The translations under genes were made by a program, and so were the position numbers. From positions 32,009 through 96,008 of the forward strand of contig CAAGEK010000024.1 in assembly GCA_900768845.1 (NCBI GenBank): a stretch of 64,000 nt of DNA, written 5' to 3'. Below are positions 43,551 through 53,165 of the stretch, one piece after another. The notes under the pieces are model-generated. The model was not told the DNA's origin. It saw only the letters and a program-made list of their open reading frames with translations, and searched no databases. This DNA is from Alphaproteobacteria bacterium (lineage in GTDB: Bacteria; Pseudomonadota; Alphaproteobacteria; CAAGCB01; CAG-977). The first letter of the stretch is position 1. Each line of letters opens with the position of its first letter.

Positions 43551-44342
43551 TTAATTTTCTTTCGGGGCGGTTTCGTTCAACGCCCGCCCTTTCATCAGGG
43601 CATAAGCCCGTTCATACCATTTCCCCGACGGATAGTTGTGCCCCAATACGGCCGCGCTTTTTTGCGCCTCTTCCGTCAATCCCAAAACCAGATACGTTTC
43701 CGTCAGGCGATAAAGGGCTTCTTGGACGTGTTGTGTCGTTTGATAGTCTTTGACCACCTTTAAAAAACGGTTCAGTGCCGCCAAGTGCATTCCCTGACGC
43801 AGATAGAACCGTCCGACGGTCATTTCCTTGCCCGCCAGATGGTCGTTCGCCAGTTCGATTTTCACCGCCGCATCCTTGGCATAACCGGTCAGGGGAAAAC
43901 GCATGACGACCTGTTGCAGGGAATCCAACGCCAGCAATGTCATTTTCTGGTCGCGGCGGACGTCGGAAATCTGATCGTAATAGCACAGGGATTTCAAATA
44001 ATAGGCGTAAGGAGCGTACTTGTTCCCCGGATAAAGGCGGATGAAGCGATCCAAAACGACGATCGAATCGTCATACTGTTTTTTTACATAATGTGTAAAC
44101 GCCAGCATGATTTGCGATTTCGCGGCCCAACGGGAATACGGATAATACCGGTCGAGTGCGTCAAACTGTTCGGCGGCCTTGGTGTATTCGCCGTCTTTGA
44201 CCAACAGGTCGAGCGCACGGTTGTACAAAGCTTCGGGCGAGGATGTTTCCGGATCGAGTTTTTCGGGAACCGTCATACACCCTGTCGCCGATAAAATCAG
44301 CGACAGCGGTAAAATGATGCGGACGAAACGCAAAACCGACAT
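43551..44342 (-). CDS. bamD: Outer-membrane assembly lipoprotein BamD
   Basis: 263 residues from the ATG at 44342, with AAGGAAAAACA upstream. Signal peptide with lipobox LSATGC (Cys22). The remainder is a set of TPR helices (PEALYNRALDLLVKDGEYTK, AAKSQIMLAFTHYVKKQYDD, YPGNKYAPYAYYLKSLCYYD) that matches BamD/ComL. BamD with BamA inserts beta-barrel proteins into the outer membrane. Its gene lies directly ahead of recN and ligA on the same strand. Confidence 0.95.
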   Translation of the reverse strand: MSVLRFVRIILPLSLILSATGCMTVPEKLDPETSSPEALYNRALDLLVKDGEYTKAAEQFDALDRYYPYSRWAAKSQIMLAFTHYVKKQYDDSIVVLDRFIRLYPGNKYAPYAYYLKSLCYYDQISDVRRDQKMTLLALDSLQQVVMRFPLTGYAKDAAVKIELANDHLAGKEMTVGRFYLRQGMHLAALNRFLKVVKDYQTTQHVQEALYRLTETYLVLGLTEEAQKSAAVLGHNYPSGKWYERAYALMKGRALNETAPKEN

Positions 44343-44386
44343 TGTTTTTCCTTGACGTGTGAAAAATCCGTTCCCGTTATAGCGTT

Positions 44387-45880
44387 TTACAAGAGGGATG
44401 CGCAACAGGTTTGAGGCTGAAAGTTATAATTGATCAGGCAAGTTTTTGAACGCATATACGAATGCCATATTTCCGAAGAGGAACTGCCGCCGCTGCGGTT
44501 GTTTCCGAACATGGCGACCAGATCGTACCCGACGGATCCGGCGTTGACCGTCGCAACGTTGGATTTGACTCCGTTGACGGATAAAAAGTATCCCGTTTCT
44601 TTGATGTTATTGGAAAAAATCGCGGAAATAAGGGATTTCGGGACTTCGTTGACACGGGAAACGGCGTCGGGCAGGGAATCGTATTTCATGACGAACAGGA
44701 CGGGAGCCAGCAATTCTTTTTTTACGGTGTCCGTCTGTTCCGGCATTTCAACCAATGCCGGATGGACGTAATAGGCGTTGTCGTAACCGCCGATGAGCAG
44801 GCGTTCACCCCCGAAAACCTTGCCCCCTTCGCTTTTTGCGGCGTTTAGAGCGGCATTCATGGCGTCAAAGGATTCCTTGTCAATCAAAGGGCCTATTTCC
44901 GTTTGGCGTTCAAAGGGCGAATTGACGTAAATCAGCTCCAATCCGCGTTTGAGTTTTCCGACGACTTCGTCATATACCGACGAATGGCAGAACAGCCGTT
45001 GAAATGCGGTGCATTGCTGACCGCAATCGATGATCGTGCCGCGTACCAGATGCTTCACCGCCGCGTCGATATCGGCGTCGGGCGTGATGACGGCCGAATT
45101 GTTCCCCCCTGATGAAATCAGCGAACGGCCGCCCCGCGCTCCCGTCGTCGCCGCCAAAGTCCGGACGTTTTCGGGGGAACCGGTCGCGCACAAAAGGGCG
45201 ACGTCGGGATTTTCGGCGAAAACGGCCGCATCCTTGCGATCGCAGATGATAAGCTGGCTGAGGTATTCGGGACAGGCGGCGTCAAGTTTAGCCATGGCGC
45301 GGCGCAACAGCGAATTCGCCGCAAATGCGGTCAATACGGTTTTTCGGGAGGGACGCCAGATGACAGGATTGCCGCAGGCCAATGCCAGCATGGCGTGCAA
45401 TGTCCAAACGCGCAAAGGCAGGTTGAACGGCGTGATGACGGCGACGGGACCGATCGGCAACCATGTTTCCATCAGCGACAACCCGTTGCTTTCCGTCGGG
45501 GCGGACAGTCCCGTCAGGCGTTGAGGCAGGGAAGATACATAATTGCATACGTCAATCGATTTTTTGACTTCCCTCAATGCGTCCGTCATGATTTTGCCCG
45601 TTTCGGCCGCAATCAAACGCGCCAAATCGTCGGTGTTTTCGCGCAGTTCGTTTGCAAAAGTCCGGATCAAGTCGGTCTTTACGTCGGGAGACACGTTTTC
45701 CCATTCGGTAAAAGCCTGTACGGACAGTTTGACGGCTTTGCGAACCTGTTCGGAATCGTGAAACGGAAAGGACGCTATTTCCTTTCCGTTCACGGGGGAA
45801 AAATCAATACAACCGCCGCCGGAAATGTATCCGGTGTCCAGATTCAATCGGCTGATGACGTCGGCAATCGGCAGGTACAT
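44387..45880 (-). CDS. Aldehyde dehydrogenase superfamily protein lacking the catalytic glutamate
   Basis: 497 residues. Overall an ALDH7-like (AmaB) enzyme: VITPFNLPLRVW with oxyanion-hole Asn153, GNPVIWRPSRKTV for NAD, CATGSPENVRTLAA, and catalytic Cys290 in CGQQCTAFQRLF. But the usual ELGGNN motif is ISSGGNN here: Ser256 stands where the general-base Glu belongs. Enzymes without this Glu can lose hydrolysis (deacylation) while still forming a thioester, as in CoA-acylating or reductive relatives. It is followed 7 bp downstream, on the same strand, by nothing of known function; the unknown 205-residue gene is just upstream. Confidence 0.88.
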   Translation of the reverse strand: MYLPIADVISRLNLDTGYISGGGCIDFSPVNGKEIASFPFHDSEQVRKAVKLSVQAFTEWENVSPDVKTDLIRTFANELRENTDDLARLIAAETGKIMTDALREVKKSIDVCNYVSSLPQRLTGLSAPTESNGLSLMETWLPIGPVAVITPFNLPLRVWTLHAMLALACGNPVIWRPSRKTVLTAFAANSLLRRAMAKLDAACPEYLSQLIICDRKDAAVFAENPDVALLCATGSPENVRTLAATTGARGGRSLISSGGNNSAVITPDADIDAAVKHLVRGTIIDCGQQCTAFQRLFCHSSVYDEVVGKLKRGLELIYVNSPFERQTEIGPLIDKESFDAMNAALNAAKSEGGKVFGGERLLIGGYDNAYYVHPALVEMPEQTDTVKKELLAPVLFVMKYDSLPDAVSRVNEVPKSLISAIFSNNIKETGYFLSVNGVKSNVATVNAGSVGYDLVAMFGNNRSGGSSSSEIWHSYMRSKTCLINYNFQPQTCCASLL

Positions 45881-45886
45881 TTTCGA

Positions 45887-46504
45887 TCACTCGAGGAAGA
45901 TCGGGCGAATCGGCATTCCTTCCGCCAATGTTTCTTCTTTAGTGATTTCGATATAGCCGTCTTTTTTGACGTCCAGTTCCGCACGATAGACGGAATCACC
46001 GTAAAGCATGATAACGTCAAGCGTAAAGCCGTCCGCCGTTTCCTTGACTTCCGCCTTGCGGATCAGGTGCGTGACCGTTTTGCGCTGTTCGGGGGTCGGC
46101 GTGTTCGTAAAGGTGTCTTCGTCAACCTTTTCGACCAGACGCAACGAACCTTGTTCCGTTTGAACCGCGCCCAACACGAACGTGGCATAGGCGACAACCG
46201 TATCGGCGTTTAAAACCAGCCCCGCACGGGGATTGTTTTCAAAAACGGGATCACGCGTGCCGTTCAACTTGACAACGTCCCAGTCCGGCGCGGATCCGCC
46301 GACCAGATATTGCATCGTTACGGGCGGGATGGAAGAATATGTCGTGGCCTGAACCAGTTTAAAGTTCCGGTAAAACGGCAAATCGGCCGCTTCAACGTGG
46401 GAACGGTCTTCGCTGAACAGTTTCAGCGTGCTTTGGTCGTTGATTTTTTCAAGCAGACTTTGGACATCGCTGTCCGGTACGTCAATCCAGTTATACTGGG
46501 CCAT
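45887..46504 (-). CDS. Unknown soluble protein upstream of the aldehyde dehydrogenase
   Basis: 205 residues from the ATG at 46504 (GGAG eight bases upstream; the frame is open earlier). No signal peptide or membrane segment. The sequence is acidic with mixed strands and helices: VPDSDVQSLLEKINDQSTLK, SIPPVTMQYLVGGSAPDWDV, NNPRAGLVLNADTVVAYATF, TVTHLIRKAEVKETADGFTL, ending IRPIFLE. No family recognised. It ends 7 bp before the aldehyde dehydrogenase gene, so the two are probably one operon and may share a role. Confidence 0.75.
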   Translation of the reverse strand: MAQYNWIDVPDSDVQSLLEKINDQSTLKLFSEDRSHVEAADLPFYRNFKLVQATTYSSIPPVTMQYLVGGSAPDWDVVKLNGTRDPVFENNPRAGLVLNADTVVAYATFVLGAVQTEQGSLRLVEKVDEDTFTNTPTPEQRKTVTHLIRKAEVKETADGFTLDVIMLYGDSVYRAELDVKKDGYIEITKEETLAEGMPIRPIFLE

Positions 46505-46589
46505 TGGCATTCTCCATTTTAAATTAAGCGGGGAAAAGTCCCGATGCATAAAGGAATTTTAGTCGTTCTGCATTCCGTTGTCCAGAAAA

Positions 46590-48407
46590 CTATGCCGGAT
46601 TGCCCATAATTTTTTGCACTTTTATGAAAAAGCCCGCGACGGGCGCGCCGTTTTCCGTCCTGAGCGTTTCTTCATCGAACGACAGGATGCTCAATCCCGC
46701 AAGGCCGATCGCCGTTTGAGCCGCCGCACGCGTATGGGCGAACCGTCCCGTCGGGCGCAGGACGAAATCTTGCGTTTCCTTTTCATCCGCCTTTTCCAGT
46801 GTGATCAGGACTTCGCCTCCGTCCGTCAAAGCCGCGCCCGCGGCCGTCGTCAAAGGGGCGAGATCGCCGAAATAGCACGCGACGTCGGCCAGAACGATCA
46901 AGTCGAAGGAAGCGGGGCGGGTCGACAGGTATGTTATCAGGTCTTGAACGGTCAAATCGTCGTAAAGACCTTTGTTTTTCGCCGATTGAACCATCTTTTC
47001 CGACAGGTCGACGCCCGAAAGTCCGGATGCGTAAGGCCTTAAAATCGGGGCGCACCGTCCCGTGCCGCATCCGGCGTCCAAAATGCGCCGTCCCGTTTTC
47101 CCGCCTTTCACCGCTTTTTCAATCAGGGAGGGGACGTTGTAGGAAAGGGCGTCCAGCGTATCGTCAAAAGTTTCGGAAAACGCGTCGAACAGTTCCGCCA
47201 CATATCGGGGGGCGGCGCGGTCTATCGGCCGGCCTTCAAAAGAGGCGAGCAAATGGCGGGCGATCGGGTCTTCGGGATAGGCTTCCGCCCATTTTCGAGC
47301 CAGTTTTTCCGCGTCCCGCCTTTTGTCTTCATGGGCGTACAGGTCGTAAAGGGCGCGTGCCAGATTGTGTTTGACCGCCGGTTCGGACGGATCCAGAACA
47401 AGGGCGTTGAAATAAAGTCCGATCGCTTCTTCCAAATCTCCGGCGGCGCGGACGGCCATGGCCAGATTGTTGCAGGTTTGCGCCTGTTTCGGATTGATGA
47501 TGAACGCTTTTCTGTAACATTCCAACGCTTCTTCATAACGTTCGTGTTCAAACAGAAGGGCTCCCAGATTGTTATAAGCTTCGGCGTATTCCGGATCGAT
47601 TTTGACCGCCGTTTTGAAATCCGCCTCCGCATCCCAATGTCTGCCGAGTTTGGCCAGAACGTTGGCGCGGTTGTTATACGCGTCGGCGTATCTGGGGGCG
47701 GATTTGACGGCCGCATTATAAGATTCAAGGGCTTCGGCGTTCCGTCCCAGACGTTCCAGAACGATTCCCCTGCCGTTCAGGTATCCCGCATCGGCCGGCG
47801 CGCCGGACAGGGCTTTTTCATAAAGGGCGAGGGCGTCTTCGTTCCTGTTTTGCAAACGGCGGCAAACGGCCAGCTGTGCCGCCGCTTCGGAATTGTCGGG
47901 GGCGGCGTCGAGAGCTTTGTCGAAAAAGGCCGCGGCGGCGGACAAATCGCCCGAATCCCGTTTTAACAGCCCCATATTGATCAAAGCCGGAACGAAGAGG
48001 GCGTTCTTTTCCAACGCTTTTTCAAAACACTCCGCCGCTTGTTCGGGATCGTTCAGCCGCCGGTATATCAGCCCCATGTTATTATAGGTGTCGGGATAGG
48101 AGGCGTCGCGTTCCAAAACGGATTTATAATGTTCCAATGCTTCTTTCGGGCGGTTCGTGTCGGACAACGCTTGCGCCAGCGTGAAACGGTACGGTACGGC
48201 TTCGGGAGCCAGCCGGACGGCTTTGTAAAGATAGGGCAACGCCGAATCCGCCGCGCCTTTTTGAACGGCGATCAGGCCGATCAGGTGCAATAAATCCGCG
48301 TTTTCCGGAGCGATGTCCGATAAACTGCGGTAAATCCTCTCCGCTTCGTCCAATCGTCCCGCCTGATGCAGGGCGACGGCGTTTTGAAAAAATATGTCGA
48401 ACGACAT
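46590..48407 (-). CDS. TPR-repeat protein with C-terminal SAM methyltransferase domain
   Basis: 605 residues. The first about 400 residues are about eleven tetratricopeptide repeats of the canonical type (YNNMGLIYRRLNDPEQAAEC; YNNLGALLFEHERYEEALEC), which make a protein-binding scaffold. The C-terminal 200 residues form a class I methyltransferase with motif I ILDAGCGTGRCAPIL, motif II GVDLSEKMVQSA and the LIVLADVACYFGDL strand. TPR-methyltransferase fusions are widespread in Alphaproteobacteria; the substrate is usually unknown. No signal peptide. Confidence 0.9.
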   Translation of the reverse strand: MSFDIFFQNAVALHQAGRLDEAERIYRSLSDIAPENADLLHLIGLIAVQKGAADSALPYLYKAVRLAPEAVPYRFTLAQALSDTNRPKEALEHYKSVLERDASYPDTYNNMGLIYRRLNDPEQAAECFEKALEKNALFVPALINMGLLKRDSGDLSAAAAFFDKALDAAPDNSEAAAQLAVCRRLQNRNEDALALYEKALSGAPADAGYLNGRGIVLERLGRNAEALESYNAAVKSAPRYADAYNNRANVLAKLGRHWDAEADFKTAVKIDPEYAEAYNNLGALLFEHERYEEALECYRKAFIINPKQAQTCNNLAMAVRAAGDLEEAIGLYFNALVLDPSEPAVKHNLARALYDLYAHEDKRRDAEKLARKWAEAYPEDPIARHLLASFEGRPIDRAAPRYVAELFDAFSETFDDTLDALSYNVPSLIEKAVKGGKTGRRILDAGCGTGRCAPILRPYASGLSGVDLSEKMVQSAKNKGLYDDLTVQDLITYLSTRPASFDLIVLADVACYFGDLAPLTTAAGAALTDGGEVLITLEKADEKETQDFVLRPTGRFAHTRAAAQTAIGLAGLSILSFDEETLRTENGAPVAGFFIKVQKIMGNPA

Positions 48408-48433
48408 TTTCTCTCCGAATCCCGAATGAAAAA

Positions 48434-48462
48434 TTGACTTGTACTCTAGTCGAGTCTATGAA
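48434..48462 (+). promoter_or_regulatory. Putative promoter of the giant membrane protein
   Basis: TTGACT at 48434-48439 and TATGAA at 48457-48462 with 17-bp spacing. Between them ACTC-tagtc-GAGT forms a small inverted repeat that could be an operator. Confidence 0.5.
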
Positions 48463-48498
48463 TAAATACCAGAGGGAGTTTAACCTGCGAGCGGCATT

Positions 48499-51400
48499 AT
48501 GGGAAAACAGGATCAGGAAACCGAAAACGAACAGGCTGAAAATCAAGAGAAAAAAGGTAAAAAAGGGAAGGAAAAAACGCCCGCCCCGAAGGACGAATCG
48601 TCCATCGCCTTTTTCCTGAATTCGTCGTTGTTCGTTTTCTTTGTAACGGCGTGGGCTTTCGTCCGTTTTTTGTATTCGAACCGTTATCCGCTGGTTTTGA
48701 ATAACGAAGTGTTGCCCGAGGTCATCGCCGTTTTCGCGGGATTGCTGGTCTTTTCGTTCCTTGTCATGTTTTTGCTGTCGCCCGTGCGTTTTCTGGCACG
48801 CGTGTTTCTCAGCTTTGTCGCCGGAGCGTCGGCCGCCTATCTGTTGGGGGTGTATTCGCCCTACAATGTCGGGGAATATATCGCTTCATTCCTTGGTTTC
48901 CTGCCGCATCAGGCGGTGTTGAGCATTGCGGCGAACGGCAATTTGATCGTCGGCGTGCTGGTCGGTTTCGCATTTTTCGCCGCCGTCAATATCATTCGCG
49001 GCGGGGCGATGGCTTTGTTGTCTTTGCCGGCCTTGTGCGCGCTGTTCTATATGTTCAATGCCAGCGCACAACAAAGAATCCCCCTGTCCGTTGAAAAAAA
49101 GGCGGCTCTTGCCCAAGTTGAAGAGGGAAAAGGCGGGGAAAATCAAAATCTGGTTTATTTGATGCTGGCCGATCATGCCGGATACGCTTATGCCCGCGAA
49201 AAATGGGCGGCAAAGGCGGGGGACAAGGACGCCGACGACAAAACGCCTTACTTCGTCAACGATTTTTATCAGGATAACGGCTTTGCGTTCTATCCTCATG
49301 TATATTCCCGCTTTCCGGATCGATACAGAAGCGTCGCCTCCGTTCTGAACCCTTCAAAAAAGGAAATCAAAGGGGAAATGTTCGGCCGCGGGACGGGGAC
49401 TTATTATTCTTCGTCCGAAGACGCCCGCGTGACTTTTTCCGAAAACGAGCTGTTTAAAAAACTGAAAGAGGCGGGTTATAATCTGAACGTTTATCAATCG
49501 CACCCGTTTAATTTCTGTGACGGGGCGGAAAGCGGCGGCATTTCCGGATGCTTTACATATCCTGCACCGATCGGGGCTTTGCACGGCACGGATTTGTCCC
49601 TGACTTCAAAAGTCGCCCTGTTGGTCGGGCACTGGCTGAATTCCTCTCCGTTGGGGCGGGGGCTTGTCGACGCCGTTCGCGGCAAGCTGATTGATCATCA
49701 TGTTAAAATCTCGGATTTTCCGATCATTGGTGTGCCTTATGTCAATTCAACCCCCGTCGGTCAGGCGGATTTGCTGATGCAACTGCGCGAGGATCTCAAA
49801 AAGGCGCAGGGAAAGAACGTCTTTTTCGCGCATCTCGCCCTGCCTCATTATCCGTATGTGTACGACCGTTTCTGCCGGTTGAAAAAAGACCCCCGCTTGT
49901 GGCGGATAAACAAGCCTTATGCCGGCGTTTCGGAGCCCAAGGAAGAAGAACGCCGATGGGATCAGTACAATCAGCAATTGTTCTGCACTTACGCTCAGCT
50001 GAACGCGGCAATCAGGGATTGGGAAGCGTCCGGCGATTTGAAAAATACCAAGATTGTCATTCACGGTGACAAAGGCGCGGGCATCGTTCCGTCGGCAAAA
50101 GACATTCAGCTGGCTTCCAAACTTGATCAGGCGATGGAACGCATGAAACGGAATTCGTCAACCGTGTTCGCCGTTTACCCCTCCGCGTCCAAAAAGGCGG
50201 AAGTCAAGGCTTCCCCCTGCGATTTGGGGTCTTTGGTCAAAATGTATGTTTTGGGGGAAAAGCCTTCGGCTTGCGTTTTGCCCGAATTGAACAACCCTGA
50301 TGCCGATGAAAAGGCGAAGCTTGAAAAATGGTTGGCTTCCCCAGTCGCCGGCATTGATTTCAAACCGAAGGAAAAATATTCCGAAACGTATGCGAAATGG
50401 TTGGAATCCGGCGGCCAGTCTTTCCTGTCCGCAACGGATTTGCGCCGCCGCAGGTTGAAGGGCGAAGATATGCCCGCCGCCGTCCGGTTCGTTGAACCGC
50501 CCGAAAAATCCGCGACCAAAGACGACGGTTCGGACAAAGCTCCCGAAACACAAAATATCAAAACGGAAATCGTTCCGGTTCCTGCGGAAAATGCGGAAAA
50601 AACCGCGGTCGATACAGATGTCGCCGGTGCAAATGAAGAAAGCGGCGAACCCGCCGGCCTCGATAATGCCCTTATCGCAGAGGAAGAGGAGTTCAGCGGT
50701 GCAGAAATGCCCGAGCCCGATGTTTCGGGGAATGTTTCGGAAACGGAAGAAATTCTGATTGAGGAGGAAGCGGAAGCAACGCCCGAACCGATTGCTTTGC
50801 CGGATTTGGATGTGGGGCAAGGGCAAAACAAGTGGAAGTTGTTGGACGAAGCAGGAGACGGAAGCGCGCCTTCTTCGGTAAAAGCGGGCGAAAACGGCGG
50901 TTTCGTGGCAAAAGAAACGCCCGAAGTGCAAAATATCGCTGAAATAAGCGAAGCGGATGTCGGAAACGAATCGGAAACGGAGGGGTTTGTTTCTTTGGAA
51001 GCACTGCCCGTTCCGGCCGTTCCCGAAGAAGAAAAGGACATCGCCGTTCTTCCTGCGGAATCGGACGAAGACGGAACGGCGGATGAAAAAACGCCTCTCT
51101 TTGCCGAGGAAGGGAAAGAGGTTCGGGACGATGCGGTCGCCTTGCCCGAAATGCAGGTTTCGCAAGAAACGGAAACCGTCGCTCTTCCGGCATTTGACGA
51201 TTTGGTCGATGCGGAAGGCAAGGATAACATTTCCTTGTCCGAAGCGGATGAAACGATGGAACAACAGTTGTTGGCGAAGTTGAACGCGGAAACCAAAGCC
51301 CTTTTGGAAACGCCCGTTGATGTGCTGATTTCCGGCGGAACCGTCGCGCAAAAAACGGAAGAACCGGCGAATATCGCGATAGAGGATGCGATCGGGCAAA

Positions 51401-53025
51401 AAGCGGAGAAAACGGAAGAGGAAAAAGTTTTGCAAGAGCCGGCCGATTCCGTTGTTGCCGGAGTTTCAGAGCCGGTTATTTCCGAAACGGTTGAAGCCGT
51501 GACAGTATCGGAACAAAAAGCCGAGTCCGCCGTTCCGGATGCTGAGCCGTCCGCAGAGTCGAAGGGCGGAAAGGACGAAAGCGTCCGGAAAACGGAAGTC
51601 GCCGCCGGAACTTCTGTCAAGACGCCCGCTCCCGTTGAAGAAAATGCGGAAAAGGTTGAAGAGCCTGTCGTTGTTGCGACGGAAGAAACAGTTCCGGAAA
51701 CGACGGAAAATCCGGAACTGGCAAAGGCTTTGCAAAGTTTGATCGACCGGACGGATGTGATTGTTCCCGTTGTTGAAACGGTTGAAGCTGTGACGGTTTC
51801 GGAACAAAAAGCCGAGTCCGCCGTTTCGGATGCAGAGCCGGCAACAGAGCCGAAGAGCGGAAAGGACGAAAGCGTCCGGAAAACGGAAGTCGCCGCCGGA
51901 ACTTCTGTCAAGTCGCCCGCTCCCGTTGAAGAGAATACGGAAAAGGTTGAAAAGGCCGTCGTCGTGGCGACGGAAGAATCAATTTCCGAAACGACGGAAA
52001 ATCCGGAACTGGCAAAGGCTTTGCAAAGTTTGATCGACCGGACGGAAGAAGCGAAGCCCGTTGTTGCCGAAAAGGTGAAGTCTGTCATTTCCAAAACGGC
52101 CGAATTCGCGGCGAGCGTGGTACAAAAAGCCGTGTCTGCCGTGCAGCTTGAGAAAACGGCGGTTGATGGGAAGGGCGGAAAAGGTGAGACCGTCGGAAGT
52201 GATGAAACCGTCGTCGGGACGCCCGTTCCCGTTGAGGAAAAGACGAGCGGCGTGAAGGCGGAAAAGGTTGAAAAGTCCGCCGTTGTCGCGAAGAAAGAAA
52301 CAATGCCGGAAAAAACGGTGAAAACTCCAGCGGTTCAGAAAAAAACGGCGAAGAAGACGGTCAAGCCGGCGGTGAAAGCTAGGAAATCCGTAAAAACGGC
52401 AAAAGCCAAAGCATCTTCCGGCAAACCGGCGGCGAAAGTCGTGTCGAAAGCTCCAGAAACGGCAAAACCGGCAAAGGCGGCTGTTCTTCCGGCGCAAAAG
52501 TCTGCGGTGAAGAAGACCGAAACCGTTCAAAAGCGAAAAGCGGACAAGACGGTGACGGATAAGACGGTGAAAATCGTTCCGCCGATTGAAATGTTTGAAA
52601 CCGAAGTCGCGGATGTGCCGCCCGCCCCGCCGGAACCGGCGAACAAGGACGAGCTGGATATTACGCGTGAAACGATCACGGAGGGCTTCTCTCCTGTTAC
52701 GGGCGAAAAAGAAACATACATCTTTATCGAACGTTGGCGCAATCCGAAGCGTTTTAAAAAGCGGGCATCCATGCAAAAAAGCATGAAAAGCGGCGGTTTG
52801 GACAAGAGGCGTGCGACAATTCAAAAGGAATTGCAAAACGACGAGCTGGATAAGAACCGTACTCAAAAAGAGTTGTTGAACGAGGTTTTGAATAAAAAGG
52901 TTGTTGAGGAAAAAACGCTTTATTCCGAAATGCCCAAGGATGTATCCGATCGTGAGCTTGGAGCGGAAAATTTAGCCCGTGAAACAACGGAAAACGAAGC
53001 CGGCACGGAAAGGGATTTACAATAA
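48499..53025 (+). CDS. Giant inner-membrane protein: degenerate alkaline-phosphatase/sulfatase-like domain plus long repetitive tail
   Basis: 1508 residues. Residues 1-33 are Lys/Glu/Gln-rich; about five transmembrane helices follow (35-190). Residues about 215-620 look like a periplasmic alkaline-phosphatase/sulfatase-fold domain (YPHVYSRFPDRYRSVASVLN; ALPHYPYVYDRF; TKIVIHGDKGAGIV). The metal motif, normally SDHG, reads GDKG, so a key His is Lys and catalysis is doubtful. Residues about 650-1360 are low-complexity: Glu/Ala/Val/Pro repeats, including a tandem 97-residue repeat (see repeat entry), then a Lys/Ala/Pro stretch like histone H1 (KARKSVKTAKAKASSGKPAA). The last about 150 residues are charged and helical (MQKSMKSGGLDKRRATIQKE). 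A long flexible domain spanning the periplasm or reaching the outer membrane is one idea; no known family has this layout. Confidence 0.78.
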   Translation: MGKQDQETENEQAENQEKKGKKGKEKTPAPKDESSIAFFLNSSLFVFFVTAWAFVRFLYSNRYPLVLNNEVLPEVIAVFAGLLVFSFLVMFLLSPVRFLARVFLSFVAGASAAYLLGVYSPYNVGEYIASFLGFLPHQAVLSIAANGNLIVGVLVGFAFFAAVNIIRGGAMALLSLPALCALFYMFNASAQQRIPLSVEKKAALAQVEEGKGGENQNLVYLMLADHAGYAYAREKWAAKAGDKDADDKTPYFVNDFYQDNGFAFYPHVYSRFPDRYRSVASVLNPSKKEIKGEMFGRGTGTYYSSSEDARVTFSENELFKKLKEAGYNLNVYQSHPFNFCDGAESGGISGCFTYPAPIGALHGTDLSLTSKVALLVGHWLNSSPLGRGLVDAVRGKLIDHHVKISDFPIIGVPYVNSTPVGQADLLMQLREDLKKAQGKNVFFAHLALPHYPYVYDRFCRLKKDPRLWRINKPYAGVSEPKEEERRWDQYNQQLFCTYAQLNAAIRDWEASGDLKNTKIVIHGDKGAGIVPSAKDIQLASKLDQAMERMKRNSSTVFAVYPSASKKAEVKASPCDLGSLVKMYVLGEKPSACVLPELNNPDADEKAKLEKWLASPVAGIDFKPKEKYSETYAKWLESGGQSFLSATDLRRRRLKGEDMPAAVRFVEPPEKSATKDDGSDKAPETQNIKTEIVPVPAENAEKTAVDTDVAGANEESGEPAGLDNALIAEEEEFSGAEMPEPDVSGNVSETEEILIEEEAEATPEPIALPDLDVGQGQNKWKLLDEAGDGSAPSSVKAGENGGFVAKETPEVQNIAEISEADVGNESETEGFVSLEALPVPAVPEEEKDIAVLPAESDEDGTADEKTPLFAEEGKEVRDDAVALPEMQVSQETETVALPAFDDLVDAEGKDNISLSEADETMEQQLLAKLNAETKALLETPVDVLISGGTVAQKTEEPANIAIEDAIGQKAEKTEEEKVLQEPADSVVAGVSEPVISETVEAVTVSEQKAESAVPDAEPSAESKGGKDESVRKTEVAAGTSVKTPAPVEENAEKVEEPVVVATEETVPETTENPELAKALQSLIDRTDVIVPVVETVEAVTVSEQKAESAVSDAEPATEPKSGKDESVRKTEVAAGTSVKSPAPVEENTEKVEKAVVVATEESISETTENPELAKALQSLIDRTEEAKPVVAEKVKSVISKTAEFAASVVQKAVSAVQLEKTAVDGKGGKGETVGSDETVVGTPVPVEEKTSGVKAEKVEKSAVVAKKETMPEKTVKTPAVQKKTAKKTVKPAVKARKSVKTAKAKASSGKPAAKVVSKAPETAKPAKAAVLPAQKSAVKKTETVQKRKADKTVTDKTVKIVPPIEMFETEVADVPPAPPEPANKDELDITRETITEGFSPVTGEKETYIFIERWRNPKRFKKRASMQKSMKSGGLDKRRATIQKELQNDELDKNRTQKELLNEVLNKKVVEEKTLYSEMPKDVSDRELGAENLARETTENEAGTERDLQ
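51488..52046 (+). repeat. Tandem coding repeat, 291-bp period
   Basis: Two copies of 268 bp (51488-51755 and 51779-52046) inside the giant protein gene, highly similar with scattered substitutions. Each encodes VEAVTVSEQKAESAV ... NPELAKALQSLIDRT. Such repeats readily expand or contract. Confidence 0.88.
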
Positions 53026-53165
53026 AACTGGCTTTATCGCGTCATTGTGATATACTGATTCCGTCTTTGGAGGAAATAGAACGGAAACCGGCAGCGGAGG
53101 GTTTCCTGCGCCGTTTCAACGGGAAACGGTTTGTTGTTTCAGCCTCTTGAAAAAGGACGTTTATC

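Noticed and set aside
50175..52094. A 639-residue Ser-rich frame antisense to the giant protein
   Set aside because: Pure reverse complement of the repetitive Glu/Ala coding region; composition is an artefact.
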